Shown one piece after another: positions 7,414-14,022 of a stretch of DNA of 14,022 bases. Under the pieces are notes generated by a model that did no database searches, was not told where the DNA came from, and saw only the letters and a program-made list of their open reading frames with translations. Each line of letters begins with the position of its first letter. The stretch's first letter is position 1. This DNA comes from Chitinophagaceae bacterium UBA3961 (lineage in GTDB: Bacteria > Bacteroidota > Bacteroidia > Chitinophagales > Chitinophagaceae): assembly GCA_002385265.1 (NCBI GenBank), contig DGDD01000043.1, forward strand, positions 1-14,022, given 5' to 3'. The position numbers were made by a program, and so were the translations under genes.

Positions 7414-10400
7414 TTATCGAATGATTGTTATAGAACCATTCAATTGAGATCGACCATTCTTTGGATTTATAATATAATAATAGGTACCAATAGGCAATGG
7501 GCTTCCGTTGTAATTGCCATCCCAAGCTTTGCCATAGCCGATAGAATAGTATACACGTTGACCATATCTATTGAATACTTCTACTGTTGCTCCCGGATAC
7601 GATTCCAAATGTTCAATTACCCATGTATCATTAATACCATCTCCATTTGGTGAAAAGGCATTTGGTATTTTAGGTGCACGCAATACTTTTATAAACACAT
7701 TATCAGACTTCACACATCCATCGCTTGTTCTCACTGTGAATGTGTAAGTAATATCTTCTGTAGGCGTGCATTTAGGAGTTGCGATGGTTGTATTGTCAAG
7801 GTAAGTTGCAGGAGTCCAAGCATAGCTCAAACCGCTGCCGGTACCCTTTCCTTGAATAGTGATAAAGCCTCCCTCTAAAACAGTTCTATCTGGTCCGGCA
7901 TCGGCAGTTGGTGTAGGTGAAACTACCACTGTTTGAGAATCAATTGCTTTACACCCGTTTGAAGCCTCAAACAAATAATAGATCATATGTGATCCGGGTT
8001 TTGCGGCCACAGGACTAAACAAACCGGCTGCATTAATACCATCACCGGAATAAGTGCTCACACCGGCTAAACCATAAATATCTCTAGCATAGGTAAAATT
8101 ATAGGGAGCAATTTCCTCACAAACTAAAGGAATGACATCAAATTGAATTTTTGGGCTGGCTTTTAGAGTAATGGTCTTAAAGCTTTCATTGATACAATTG
8201 ATACCGGAGTACACTACATATCTTATTTGAACATTTTTGGTTAACGGTGTTCCAAACTCTGGGTAGGTATGCGCGTATATTTTACCTGGAGACGGTACTT
8301 CGTCTACTGTTTTTATAGTTGGATTGTTCGCATAATCCCAATACACTTCCACCTTCACTATTGAACCAAAATCAACTCCCGAAGCATCTTTGATGCTGAT
8401 CTCCTTATTAGAACAAAGATCGGTAGTGTTCAAATTAAAACCTGACTGTGGAATTGCACCATTTACAGTAAATGATTTCGTTAATGAATCGATACATCCG
8501 TCCTTTGAAGTTACTTTCAAGCTAATATTATAAATGCCCGATTGAACATACCGGTGTTGAGGATTTTTCAAAGTAGAGGTATTCGGGTTACCAGCATTGG
8601 CGAGTGGATCATTGAAATTCCACAAATATTTGAATTGATTTTGAGAATTATCGGTAATTGAAGAACTATCCGTAAACAATGCAAAAGGATCGCTCAAACA
8701 CACTTCCGGAGTTCCAAATGCGGGCTTAGGAAGTGGATTCACTTGAACTTGTTGTGAAAGAACCGTACTCTTGCAGCCTTTAGAATTGATAACCTGCAAG
8801 GTAACATTGTAAGTTCCCGATGTATCATACTTATGGACAGGCTGATTAACAGTAGCGTTACTGTTGTCACCAAAGTTCCAGGTCCAACTACCCAATGTGC
8901 CTACGCTTGCAATAGATTTGTCTTGGAACAACACATCATTTTTCTCACAAATTGGAGCAATAGCAAGAAAAGCTGCCGTAGGCAAAGGATTTACTACGGT
9001 TTGCTTCCAAACGGTATCCGAAAAACAACCCTTATCTGTTTTAATGTACAGCGTATCAGTAAAAGTGCCCGGTGTTTGATAGATATGAACGGGGTTTTGT
9101 GTTGATCCGACTCCACCGTCACCAAAACTCCAGTACCAATTTGAAATACTATTGCCAAGCCCGTCACTTAAGTCTGTAAATCTTGTAGTATCACCCAAAC
9201 ACACTTCTGTACTCACATCAAATTTTGCCTTTGCTTGAGCATAAATTGCCGATAAAGTTCTTGATGAGTCATCAATACAGCCATTGTTCGAGGTAACAGT
9301 CAATTTTATCTGATAAGGTCCGGTGCCATTGAAAACATGATATGGGTTCTTACTGGTAGCGCTCGAGTTGTCGCCAAAATCCCAAGCGTAGGCAAAGTTA
9401 GCCTGAGTGCCATCGGCAATGGTCGACTTATCGGTAAACTGAGCCCCGGCCGGCAAACAAACCACCGCCGGAATATCGAAAGATGCGAGAGGCTTCGAAT
9501 TCACTTTAAAAGTAACAGGAGTAACATAGCTTTTGCAACCGGTGTTTGACTGAACTTCCAAACTTGCCGTGTAGGTTCCGGCAGCTGCATATGTATGTTG
9601 CACAGGATCTCCATTGGCAGCCATTAAACTAGAGTTGTCGCCAAAATTCCAATTCCATTGACTAATAGTACCTCCGGGGAAACTAGATGCATTGGTAAAA
9701 GTGATGGAAGACTGCTCACACTTAATATTATCCAAAGAAAATGCAGCAATAGGTGGATCAACAATTGGAATAGCTGTAATAGTTGTATCCGACAAACAGC
9801 CTACATCTGTGATCGTCGAAAAACGCACAGTCTTGGTTCCGGCAGAACTGTATTTGTGTTTTGGATTTTTCAAATTACTCAAAGTATTATCTCCAAAATC
9901 CCAAGAATACTTGATGATCGCCCTCCCTTGGCCATCGGTTGCATCAAAGAAAGAGACACTATCTGTAGCGCAACCATTGTGCTGGAATGTAAAACTGGCA
10001 ACGGGCGGATTGAAGATCTGTAAATTATAGGCTATTTGCTGTAATCCGGCACATCCGTCGGGCGTAGGGTTATTTGCTATAATTTGAATGGGATAGGTTC
10101 CGGCCAATGGAATGGTATAAGATTGGTTTATTTTATACCGATAAAGAATTTTGTCATCCACCACCCAGGTTGAATCATAAGTAGGGCTGGTTATTAAAGT
10201 ATCGCGTATTCCAAAGCTGTTTAATTGGGTACCGAATTTCCATTGCAAGGTTGTAGGCTGGTATGGCAACACCATGGAAAACTTAAAAGGGGAATTTTTG
10301 CACCCTGCAGGGAAATTTACCGTAGCATAGTCGTTAGATATATTAATGAATTGGTACAAATCCTTCACGTTCGTACCCGCATTGTATCCGTACGACTCTA

Positions 10401-11748
10401 CATTCCCCATACCATAAGCCAAACAAATAAAACCACTATCTGCATTAATTCGATGCGACGGATTAATGCTAGTTGAGCCGGTTACATTTTCGTGTAAATA
10501 AGAGTATTGTGTATTAGGAATTGGAATAAAAGTTCCGGTAGGAGCAGCACCATCAATTTTCAAACTACCCGTTGAAATGGTTTTCATGATGATGGTGAAA
10601 AAATGTTTGGTGATATTAGTTGCCGGAGGCGATAGGTCACTCCGAGCTGAAACCACCGTAACATCATTGATGGTTTGTTCAATTGGATTTAGAATTACCA
10701 TCTCTGGGTCACCGGGATATCGAATAGTACCACCCGAGTTTCTACTATCACAGGTCTGAGATATCATATACTGAACCACCATTACAGGTTTATCAGTTGT
10801 TATTGAATTCGGGGTGGAACTAGTAAACTCATAGTAAGAACCATTTCTCAAACTAGAAAGCGGTAAAAAACTACCATTCAAATTGACCTCGGTGGTAGGA
10901 TCGTCAACAATAATTCTGAAAATATCATACTCCCGATCAGCAAATGGAGCAGTAATATACTTTTTGCCAAGCGCCGATTTTGGCATCAATTGTTGAAACA
11001 AATTGTCTCCTCCTGAAGCATTGAAACAATTCATGGAAGTCCAAGCACTTCCTGAAAATACCGCGATAGGTTTGCAGGGTGTGGCGGCGGTTGCAACTGA
11101 TCGAACATTTGTACCGGTCACATCGGCAGTATAAACGGTTCTGAACTGGTACACATCACCTTGATTTAAAGTGACCGTATAGGGAACTCCGGCCGGCCTT
11201 GTGCCATTCACATCGGTTGCAGTTGGTGTAATTTCAACCACCGTATTATTTTCAACTGCTACTATACAAAACTGACTCCCCGCATTGTTACTATTTGTCG
11301 CATTCGAAGTAGAATTGGTTGAACTGGGGTAAGATGCTGCTAAATATTCACGGCCGAGCGTGCCTGTAGGTAAAATCAAACTCGAACCGGAACGAGCCGC
11401 ATTTAAAATGTGTGCGTATACTACCACCGGTTGATCGGAAACAATATGAATACCTTTACCGGTAGCAATTCCCTCTTGTTGAAAATTGATCACCGGATAG
11501 GCGTTTGCTGCAATTCGAACCACGGTAGCTTGGTTCGCGGTAACAGTGAAAGGAATTAAACCACTTGGAAGCGTTATGGTACCACTTGCATTAACCGTGG
11601 AAGAAATATAAAGCGCCATACGAGACGAAGTACCGTCAATATGCCCCGGATAACAGAGCCAAAAATCGGTGCCCCGATTTGAAAAGTCCTGAGCTTTTCC
11701 GAAAAAGCTAAGTCCCAGCAAGCCAATAAACAGTAATAGTTTTCTCAT
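7414..11748 (-). CDS. Large secreted PKD-repeat protein with IgGFc-binding-like N-terminus and T9SS sorting domain
   Basis: 1444 residues. Signal peptide at 1-19 (MRKLLLFIGLLGLSFFGKA), then an IgGFc-binding-protein N-terminal-like domain at about 23-465, recognised by RGTDFWLCYPG, VSDQPVVVYAH, RSVATAATPCKPIAVFSG and DKPVMVVQYM. A PKD-like module follows (about 466-580). Six clear PKD repeats have W-x-F-G-D cores at 616, 700, 789, 873, 957 and 1043 (the last is WNFND). A divergent one is centred near 1137, with two further Ig-like modules at about 1200-1277 and 1281-1356. The C-terminus (1358-1444; PNAFSPNGDGINDTW, VEVFNRYGQRVY, WDGNYNG, GTYYYII) is the gliding-motility type (type B) T9SS sorting domain. 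This should be a cell-surface or released adhesin. Nearly every module carries one Cys near its start and one in a late GC motif, suggesting one disulfide per module. The ligand is unknown. Confidence 0.95.
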   Translation of the reverse strand: MRKLLLFIGLLGLSFFGKAQDFSNRGTDFWLCYPGHIDGTSSRMALYISSTVNASGTITLPSGLIPFTVTANQATVVRIAANAYPVINFQQEGIATGKGIHIVSDQPVVVYAHILNAARSGSSLILPTGTLGREYLAASYPSSTNSTSNATNSNNAGSQFCIVAVENNTVVEITPTATDVNGTRPAGVPYTVTLNQGDVYQFRTVYTADVTGTNVRSVATAATPCKPIAVFSGSAWTSMNCFNASGGDNLFQQLMPKSALGKKYITAPFADREYDIFRIIVDDPTTEVNLNGSFLPLSSLRNGSYYEFTSSTPNSITTDKPVMVVQYMISQTCDSRNSGGTIRYPGDPEMVILNPIEQTINDVTVVSARSDLSPPATNITKHFFTIIMKTISTGSLKIDGAAPTGTFIPIPNTQYSYLHENVTGSTSINPSHRINADSGFICLAYGMGNVESYGYNAGTNVKDLYQFINISNDYATVNFPAGCKNSPFKFSMVLPYQPTTLQWKFGTQLNSFGIRDTLITSPTYDSTWVVDDKILYRYKINQSYTIPLAGTYPIQIIANNPTPDGCAGLQQIAYNLQIFNPPVASFTFQHNGCATDSVSFFDATDGQGRAIIKYSWDFGDNTLSNLKNPKHKYSSAGTKTVRFSTITDVGCLSDTTITAIPIVDPPIAAFSLDNIKCEQSSITFTNASSFPGGTISQWNWNFGDNSSLMAANGDPVQHTYAAAGTYTASLEVQSNTGCKSYVTPVTFKVNSKPLASFDIPAVVCLPAGAQFTDKSTIADGTQANFAYAWDFGDNSSATSKNPYHVFNGTGPYQIKLTVTSNNGCIDDSSRTLSAIYAQAKAKFDVSTEVCLGDTTRFTDLSDGLGNSISNWYWSFGDGGVGSTQNPVHIYQTPGTFTDTLYIKTDKGCFSDTVWKQTVVNPLPTAAFLAIAPICEKNDVLFQDKSIASVGTLGSWTWNFGDNSNATVNQPVHKYDTSGTYNVTLQVINSKGCKSTVLSQQVQVNPLPKPAFGTPEVCLSDPFALFTDSSSITDNSQNQFKYLWNFNDPLANAGNPNTSTLKNPQHRYVQSGIYNISLKVTSKDGCIDSLTKSFTVNGAIPQSGFNLNTTDLCSNKEISIKDASGVDFGSIVKVEVYWDYANNPTIKTVDEVPSPGKIYAHTYPEFGTPLTKNVQIRYVVYSGINCINESFKTITLKASPKIQFDVIPLVCEEIAPYNFTYARDIYGLAGVSTYSGDGINAAGLFSPVAAKPGSHMIYYLFEASNGCKAIDSQTVVVSPTPTADAGPDRTVLEGGFITIQGKGTGSGLSYAWTPATYLDNTTIATPKCTPTEDITYTFTVRTSDGCVKSDNVFIKVLRAPKIPNAFSPNGDGINDTWVIEHLESYPGATVEVFNRYGQRVYYSIGYGKAWDGNYNGSPLPIGTYYYIINPKNGRSQLNGSITIIR

Positions 11749-11830
11749 CCTAAGTTTTGATCGATCCAGTTGTTTACAAGATACTAATTCGCTTGATAAG
11801 GTAAAAGGGACGAACGTATATAAGTTTCAA

Positions 11831-12448
11831 TTATTTGTGATGTTCCAACCAAGTTTTCGCTGCCCTTCCTTCGCAAAACAACAAATCTAAAATCGACGCA
11901 TGTGGCTGAAAACCGATCCTGTCTTCAAATACTTGATAATAGGGTTGAATTTCAATGCTTTCCACCGACTTTGGGGTGATTGTATTCCTTAAATCTAGAT
12001 ACGGATGAAATTCTTGAACCGTTTGGTTGGGTGCCAACAGTTCAAATTCCGTAAATAGACCCAATTTCTGACTCACCCACTGCATACAACTTAGGTTCCA
12101 ATCCACCAGAAAATCAACCTTCCTGGAATAAAGGCCCCAAAGCTCGTCTTTATAAAATTCGAACCATGGCGATCTATTATAACAAGCGGTGAGTGTTCGC
12201 CAATGTTGCTGTTGCCATTTATAGTCGTTGGCAATCCGAATGTCTTTTATCAACGAACGCTGATCCCTTCCGTTCACTATTGGAACTGTCAACCATTGAA
12301 AACCGGTCGATCCCAATATTCTGCAACGGTTGGTAAAACTCATTTTCTGGTGGCGCTCATATATATCAAAAACAACATTTATTTCCTTATAGGAAATTTT
12401 ATAATAAGTAACCGTTGGAAAATATTGTAAATCAATAATTAAACTCAT
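11831..12448 (-). CDS. WbqC-family protein
   Basis: 205 residues from the ATG at 12448. Family landmarks in order: DLQYFP (6-11), RCRI (41-44), WLTVPI (52-57), QQQHWRTL (79-86), YNRSPWFEFY (90-99) and the C-terminal block YQVF...GFQPHASILDLLFCEGR (171-195). There is no signal peptide or membrane segment, so it should be cytoplasmic. WbqC proteins occur in O-antigen and sugar-related clusters and are widespread in Bacteroidota, but their biochemical reaction is not firmly established. It lies 82 bp upstream of the adhesin gene on the same strand and may share a transcript. I could not identify a convincing promoter in that 82-bp gap, nor a terminator. Confidence 0.9.
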   Translation of the reverse strand: MSLIIDLQYFPTVTYYKISYKEINVVFDIYERHQKMSFTNRCRILGSTGFQWLTVPIVNGRDQRSLIKDIRIANDYKWQQQHWRTLTACYNRSPWFEFYKDELWGLYSRKVDFLVDWNLSCMQWVSQKLGLFTEFELLAPNQTVQEFHPYLDLRNTITPKSVESIEIQPYYQVFEDRIGFQPHASILDLLFCEGRAAKTWLEHHK

Positions 12449-12729
12449 AAATTTATTAATAAATCTCTTTTTGTTTAACTTACCTCAAAACATTGAGACT
12501 TACAGCCTTAAAATGGTCTCAAATAACGGTAATTAAATAATCATCAACTTTTATAAATATCTGAATTTCATTGCACAATGCCAATAAAACAATACTAAAT
12601 AAATTAGATCACTGAATGAGGCGGTTTAGATGCACCTAAATTACAATTTTCTAAGAACATTAGCATAGCTTTTGCGAATTCAATCTTTGATTTTTTGGCA
12701 TTTCTTGCTTATTGGGATAGATTGCATAC
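12449..12729. other. Divergent intergenic region with small palindromes
   Basis: AT-rich 281-bp gap between divergently transcribed wbqC-like and LEA-lipoprotein genes, so it should hold both promoters. Visible structure: a perfect 14-bp palindrome ATTTATTAATAAAT (12451-12464) next to the wbqC start; TTGAGAC (12493-12499) matched by GTCTCAA (12516-12522); and TTTAGATGCACCTAAA (12625-12640), symmetric at 14 of 16 positions. There is no open frame with coding features and no clear -33/-7 pair. TAGCTTTT (12666-12673) is only a weak -7 candidate for the plus-strand gene. Confidence 0.5.
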
Positions 12730-13173
12730 ATGAAAAAAGGAACGCAAATTTGGGCCTCTATCCTACTCTTCATTGCGGTCTCGGGATGCCGTCCTAAAGA
12801 CTTTCAAGTTGGAAGCGTGGAGGAATTTCAGGTTTCAAAATTGAATTTAAAAGAAGCAACAATTAAGGTTAAAGTGAAATGCTTCAATCCAAATGGTTAT
12901 AAGGCAAAATTGATCAATTTCAAATCTGATGTTTTTGTAGGGGAGCAATTAGCTGGGCAGGCTTTTTCAGATACCTCGATTTTTCTTCCGGCAAAAGACA
13001 GTTTTCTCCTGCCGGTTACTATGACCGTAAAAATGGGCACCTCCTTTAATGCACTTAAAAACTGGGCGATTTCTCCTTCGGCTGCAGTTCCAATTCGATT
13101 TAAAGGAGAAGCGTTGTTAAAAAAGGGCTTGTTTTCGTTTAAAAAACAATTCGATCAAAAGAATGGAGAATAA
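12730..13173 (+). CDS. LEA type 2 family lipoprotein
   Basis: 147 residues. A lipoprotein signal peptide is evident: MKKGTQIWASILLFIAVSGC with lipobox VSGC and lipidation at Cys20. The mature part is a single small beta-sandwich of the LEA type 2 (water-stress/hypersensitive response) kind: KLNLKEATIKVKVKCFNPNGYKAKL (about 37-61), in which the conserved N-P-N/G turn follows the central strand, then KSDVFVGEQLAG and LPAKDSFLLPVTMTVKM (87-103). Such proteins are common in Bacteroidota and their function is not established. It should sit on the outer or inner membrane facing the periplasm or surface. It stands alone and converges on the HMA protein gene across a shared terminator. Confidence 0.85.
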   Translation: MKKGTQIWASILLFIAVSGCRPKDFQVGSVEEFQVSKLNLKEATIKVKVKCFNPNGYKAKLINFKSDVFVGEQLAGQAFSDTSIFLPAKDSFLLPVTMTVKMGTSFNALKNWAISPSAAVPIRFKGEALLKKGLFSFKKQFDQKNGE

Positions 13174-13202
13174 GAAGTACTTATGAACTTCCTTTAATTG
13201 AA

Positions 13203-13236
13203 AAAGGGCTGCCTTATTAAGACAGCCCTTTCTATT
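13203..13236. terminator. Bidirectional terminator between the LEA lipoprotein and HMA genes
   Basis: AAAGGGCTG (13203-13211) pairs with CAGCCCTTT (13223-13231). An inner CTT/AAG extension follows one mismatch, and the loop is ATT. On the plus strand it is followed by a T-rich stretch; on the minus strand by TTTTT. It lies 30 bp after the lipoprotein stop and 17 bp after the HMA gene stop on the other strand, so it serves both. Confidence 0.9.
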
Positions 13237-13247
13237 TAACTAGTTGG

Positions 13248-13628
13248 TTAGGCTTTGGGAGCAGGAGGCATAGTTTTTTTACAATTCTTAGGCAATCGGG
13301 TAACCGATTCAGGATTTGCCTTTACATCATCAGCATCGTATCCCATATTGGCAATGGCTGTTTTGATGTATTCAATATTGGTTCTATCAGTGGCAAATGT
13401 GATTTTTACCTGTTGCCTTTTAAAATCGGCCGTTACTTTTAAAACCCCATCAATTCGCTTCAACTCGCCTTCAACCCTCAATTTACAAGGTTCGCAGTCA
13501 ACCGTTGGCGACTCGCATCCCATCGTTGGGGTGCTAATAACAGCGTTTACTACTCCTTTTTTGCCTTGGGCATTGGCTACCAATACCAATGAAAAGAGGC
13601 ACAAAATCAAAACACTTATTTTTTTCAT
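13248..13628 (-). CDS. Secreted heavy-metal-associated (HMA) domain protein
   Basis: The ATG at 13628 gives 126 residues and a signal peptide (MKKISVLILCLFSLVLVANA, cleavage before Gln21); longer versions of the frame begin upstream of this and overlap pyrE. The mature protein is a small ferredoxin-fold HMA domain (about 29-100): strand VNAVISTPT, metal site C45-EPC48 followed by KLRVEGELKRIDGV, then KVTADFKRQQVKITF and the closing IKTAIANMGYDADDVKA. Two more cysteines, Cys38 (TMGCES) and Cys116 (LPKNCKK), lie outside the CxxC and could complete a metal site. Copper or another soft metal is likely from the family, in the periplasm, but the metal cannot be read from sequence. It starts 41 bp after the pyrE stop and may be co-transcribed. 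Confidence 0.85.
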   Translation of the reverse strand: MKKISVLILCLFSLVLVANAQGKKGVVNAVISTPTMGCESPTVDCEPCKLRVEGELKRIDGVLKVTADFKRQQVKITFATDRTNIEYIKTAIANMGYDADDVKANPESVTRLPKNCKKTMPPAPKA

Positions 13629-13669
13629 AATTGCTATTTTGCATGTATACGTTAACCTGCACCGAAGGG

Positions 13670-14022
13670 TTAGGTTGTAACCCCTTTCCAATTTGCAGGG
13701 TCGTTTCTCCACTCCAATATCACCTCTTGTTGCTCTGCCGATACGATTCCCTTTTCAATAGCCAACTCAATTAGCACGGGAAAATTAGTAAGCGACTTGT
13801 AGGGCAACTGATACTTTTCGAAAGCAGCTTTCGCAACAGGAAAGTCGTAAGTAAAAATAGAAACCATCCCAATAACATCCAATCCCGCCTCTTTCAACAC
13901 GTCTACCACTTGCAAACTACTTTTTCCAGTTGATACGAGGTCTTCGATCACCAAAACCTTTTGCCCTTTTTCGTAGAAACCCTCAATTTGGTTACCCAAT
14001 CCATGTTCTTTTGGCTTTGGAC
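13670..14022 (-). CDS. pyrE: Orotate phosphoribosyltransferase, C-terminal part (start beyond the window)
   Basis: The frame stays open to the right edge, giving 116 complete codons, a little over half of the usual length of about 210. The TTG at 13999 is internal. The visible start carries KPKEHGLGNQIEG, matching the catalytic-loop region (K-x-K-x-HG...IEG). VLVIEDLVSTGKSS is the PRPP-binding motif with the two acidic residues Glu-Asp, followed by the conserved VDVLKEAGLDVIGMVSIFTY. The enzyme joins orotate to PRPP to make OMP in pyrimidine synthesis and works as a cytoplasmic dimer. The stop at 13670 precedes the HMA gene by 41 bp without an evident terminator. Confidence 0.95.
   Translation of the reverse strand, partial: PKPKEHGLGNQIEGFYEKGQKVLVIEDLVSTGKSSLQVVDVLKEAGLDVIGMVSIFTYDFPVAKAAFEKYQLPYKSLTNFPVLIELAIEKGIVSAEQQEVILEWRNDPANWKGVTT

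Noticed and set aside
7384..7653. Plus-strand 89-codon open frame at the porP/adhesin junction
   Set aside because: It is antisense to the sorting domain of the adhesin and shows no recognisable protein character.
7700..10010. Periodic repeats that might suggest a CRISPR or satellite array
   Set aside because: The period is about 250 bp, in frame, and explained by PKD modules; the DNA is not conserved between units.
8833..10759. Several plus-strand open frames of 60-120 codons opposite the PKD gene
   Set aside because: All lie antisense inside one clearly coding gene and read as low-quality protein without domain or signal features.
11749..11830. TACGTTCG (minus strand, 11812-11819) as a -7 element for the adhesin
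   Set aside because: One mismatch in the conserved TTTG and no TTG/TTTG at the right distance; too weak to call a promoter.
13629..13712. N-terminal extension of the HMA protein to 13712
   Set aside because: It would overlap the end of pyrE and hide the signal peptide that begins at the ATG at 13628.

Overview
The window looks like chromosome of a member of the Bacteroidota. The reasons are the type IX secretion (T9SS) hallmarks (a PorP/SprF-family protein and a gliding-motility type C-terminal sorting domain), a BlaI/M56 peptidase pair, a WbqC-family protein, a LEA type 2 lipoprotein, start codons without Shine-Dalgarno sequences, and a TAnnTTTG-type -7 element ahead of hppA. A Chitinophagales- or Sphingobacteriales-like organism is plausible, but the sequence does not settle this.

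Layout: (1) 2-1504 (+), the C-terminal 500 residues of an AsmA-family envelope protein that enters from the left edge, followed by a hairpin terminator. (2) 1699-4113 (+), a membrane-bound proton-pumping type pyrophosphatase with an unusual C-terminal extension, followed by a very strong terminator. (3) 4265-6330 (+), a two-gene unit with overlapping stop and start: a BlaI/MecI-type repressor preceded by a perfect operator-like palindrome, and an M56 (BlaR1-like) membrane metalloprotease whose sensor half is not a recognisable penicillin-binding domain. (4) 6332-12448 (-), three co-oriented genes: WbqC-family protein, a 1444-residue secreted PKD-repeat protein with an IgGFc-binding-like N-terminus and a T9SS sorting domain, and a PorP/SprF-family outer-membrane protein. 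(5) 12449-12729, a 281-bp divergent intergenic region with several small palindromes. (6) 12730-13173 (+), a LEA type 2 lipoprotein that converges, over a shared bidirectional terminator, on (7) a secreted heavy-metal-associated (HMA) domain protein (13248-13628, -), preceded by pyrE (13670-14022, -, N-terminus beyond the right edge).

Functional picture: most of the window concerns the cell envelope. The adhesin-like protein and its PorP/SprF neighbour resemble the SprB/SprF arrangement, in which a type B sorting-domain substrate is exported with help from a dedicated PorP/SprF-like partner. The BlaI/M56 pair is a proteolytic signal switch that probably regulates itself. The pyrophosphatase couples PPi hydrolysis to ion export. 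Most of the window is ordinary Bacteroidota gene content. The parts that deserve a second look are the pyrophosphatase tail and its ion-gate glutamate position, the orphan M56 sensor region with its clear operator, the cysteine-paired module array of the adhesin, and the very compact convergent junction at 6310-6338. I found no CRISPR array, tRNA, rRNA, insertion sequence or prophage signal.
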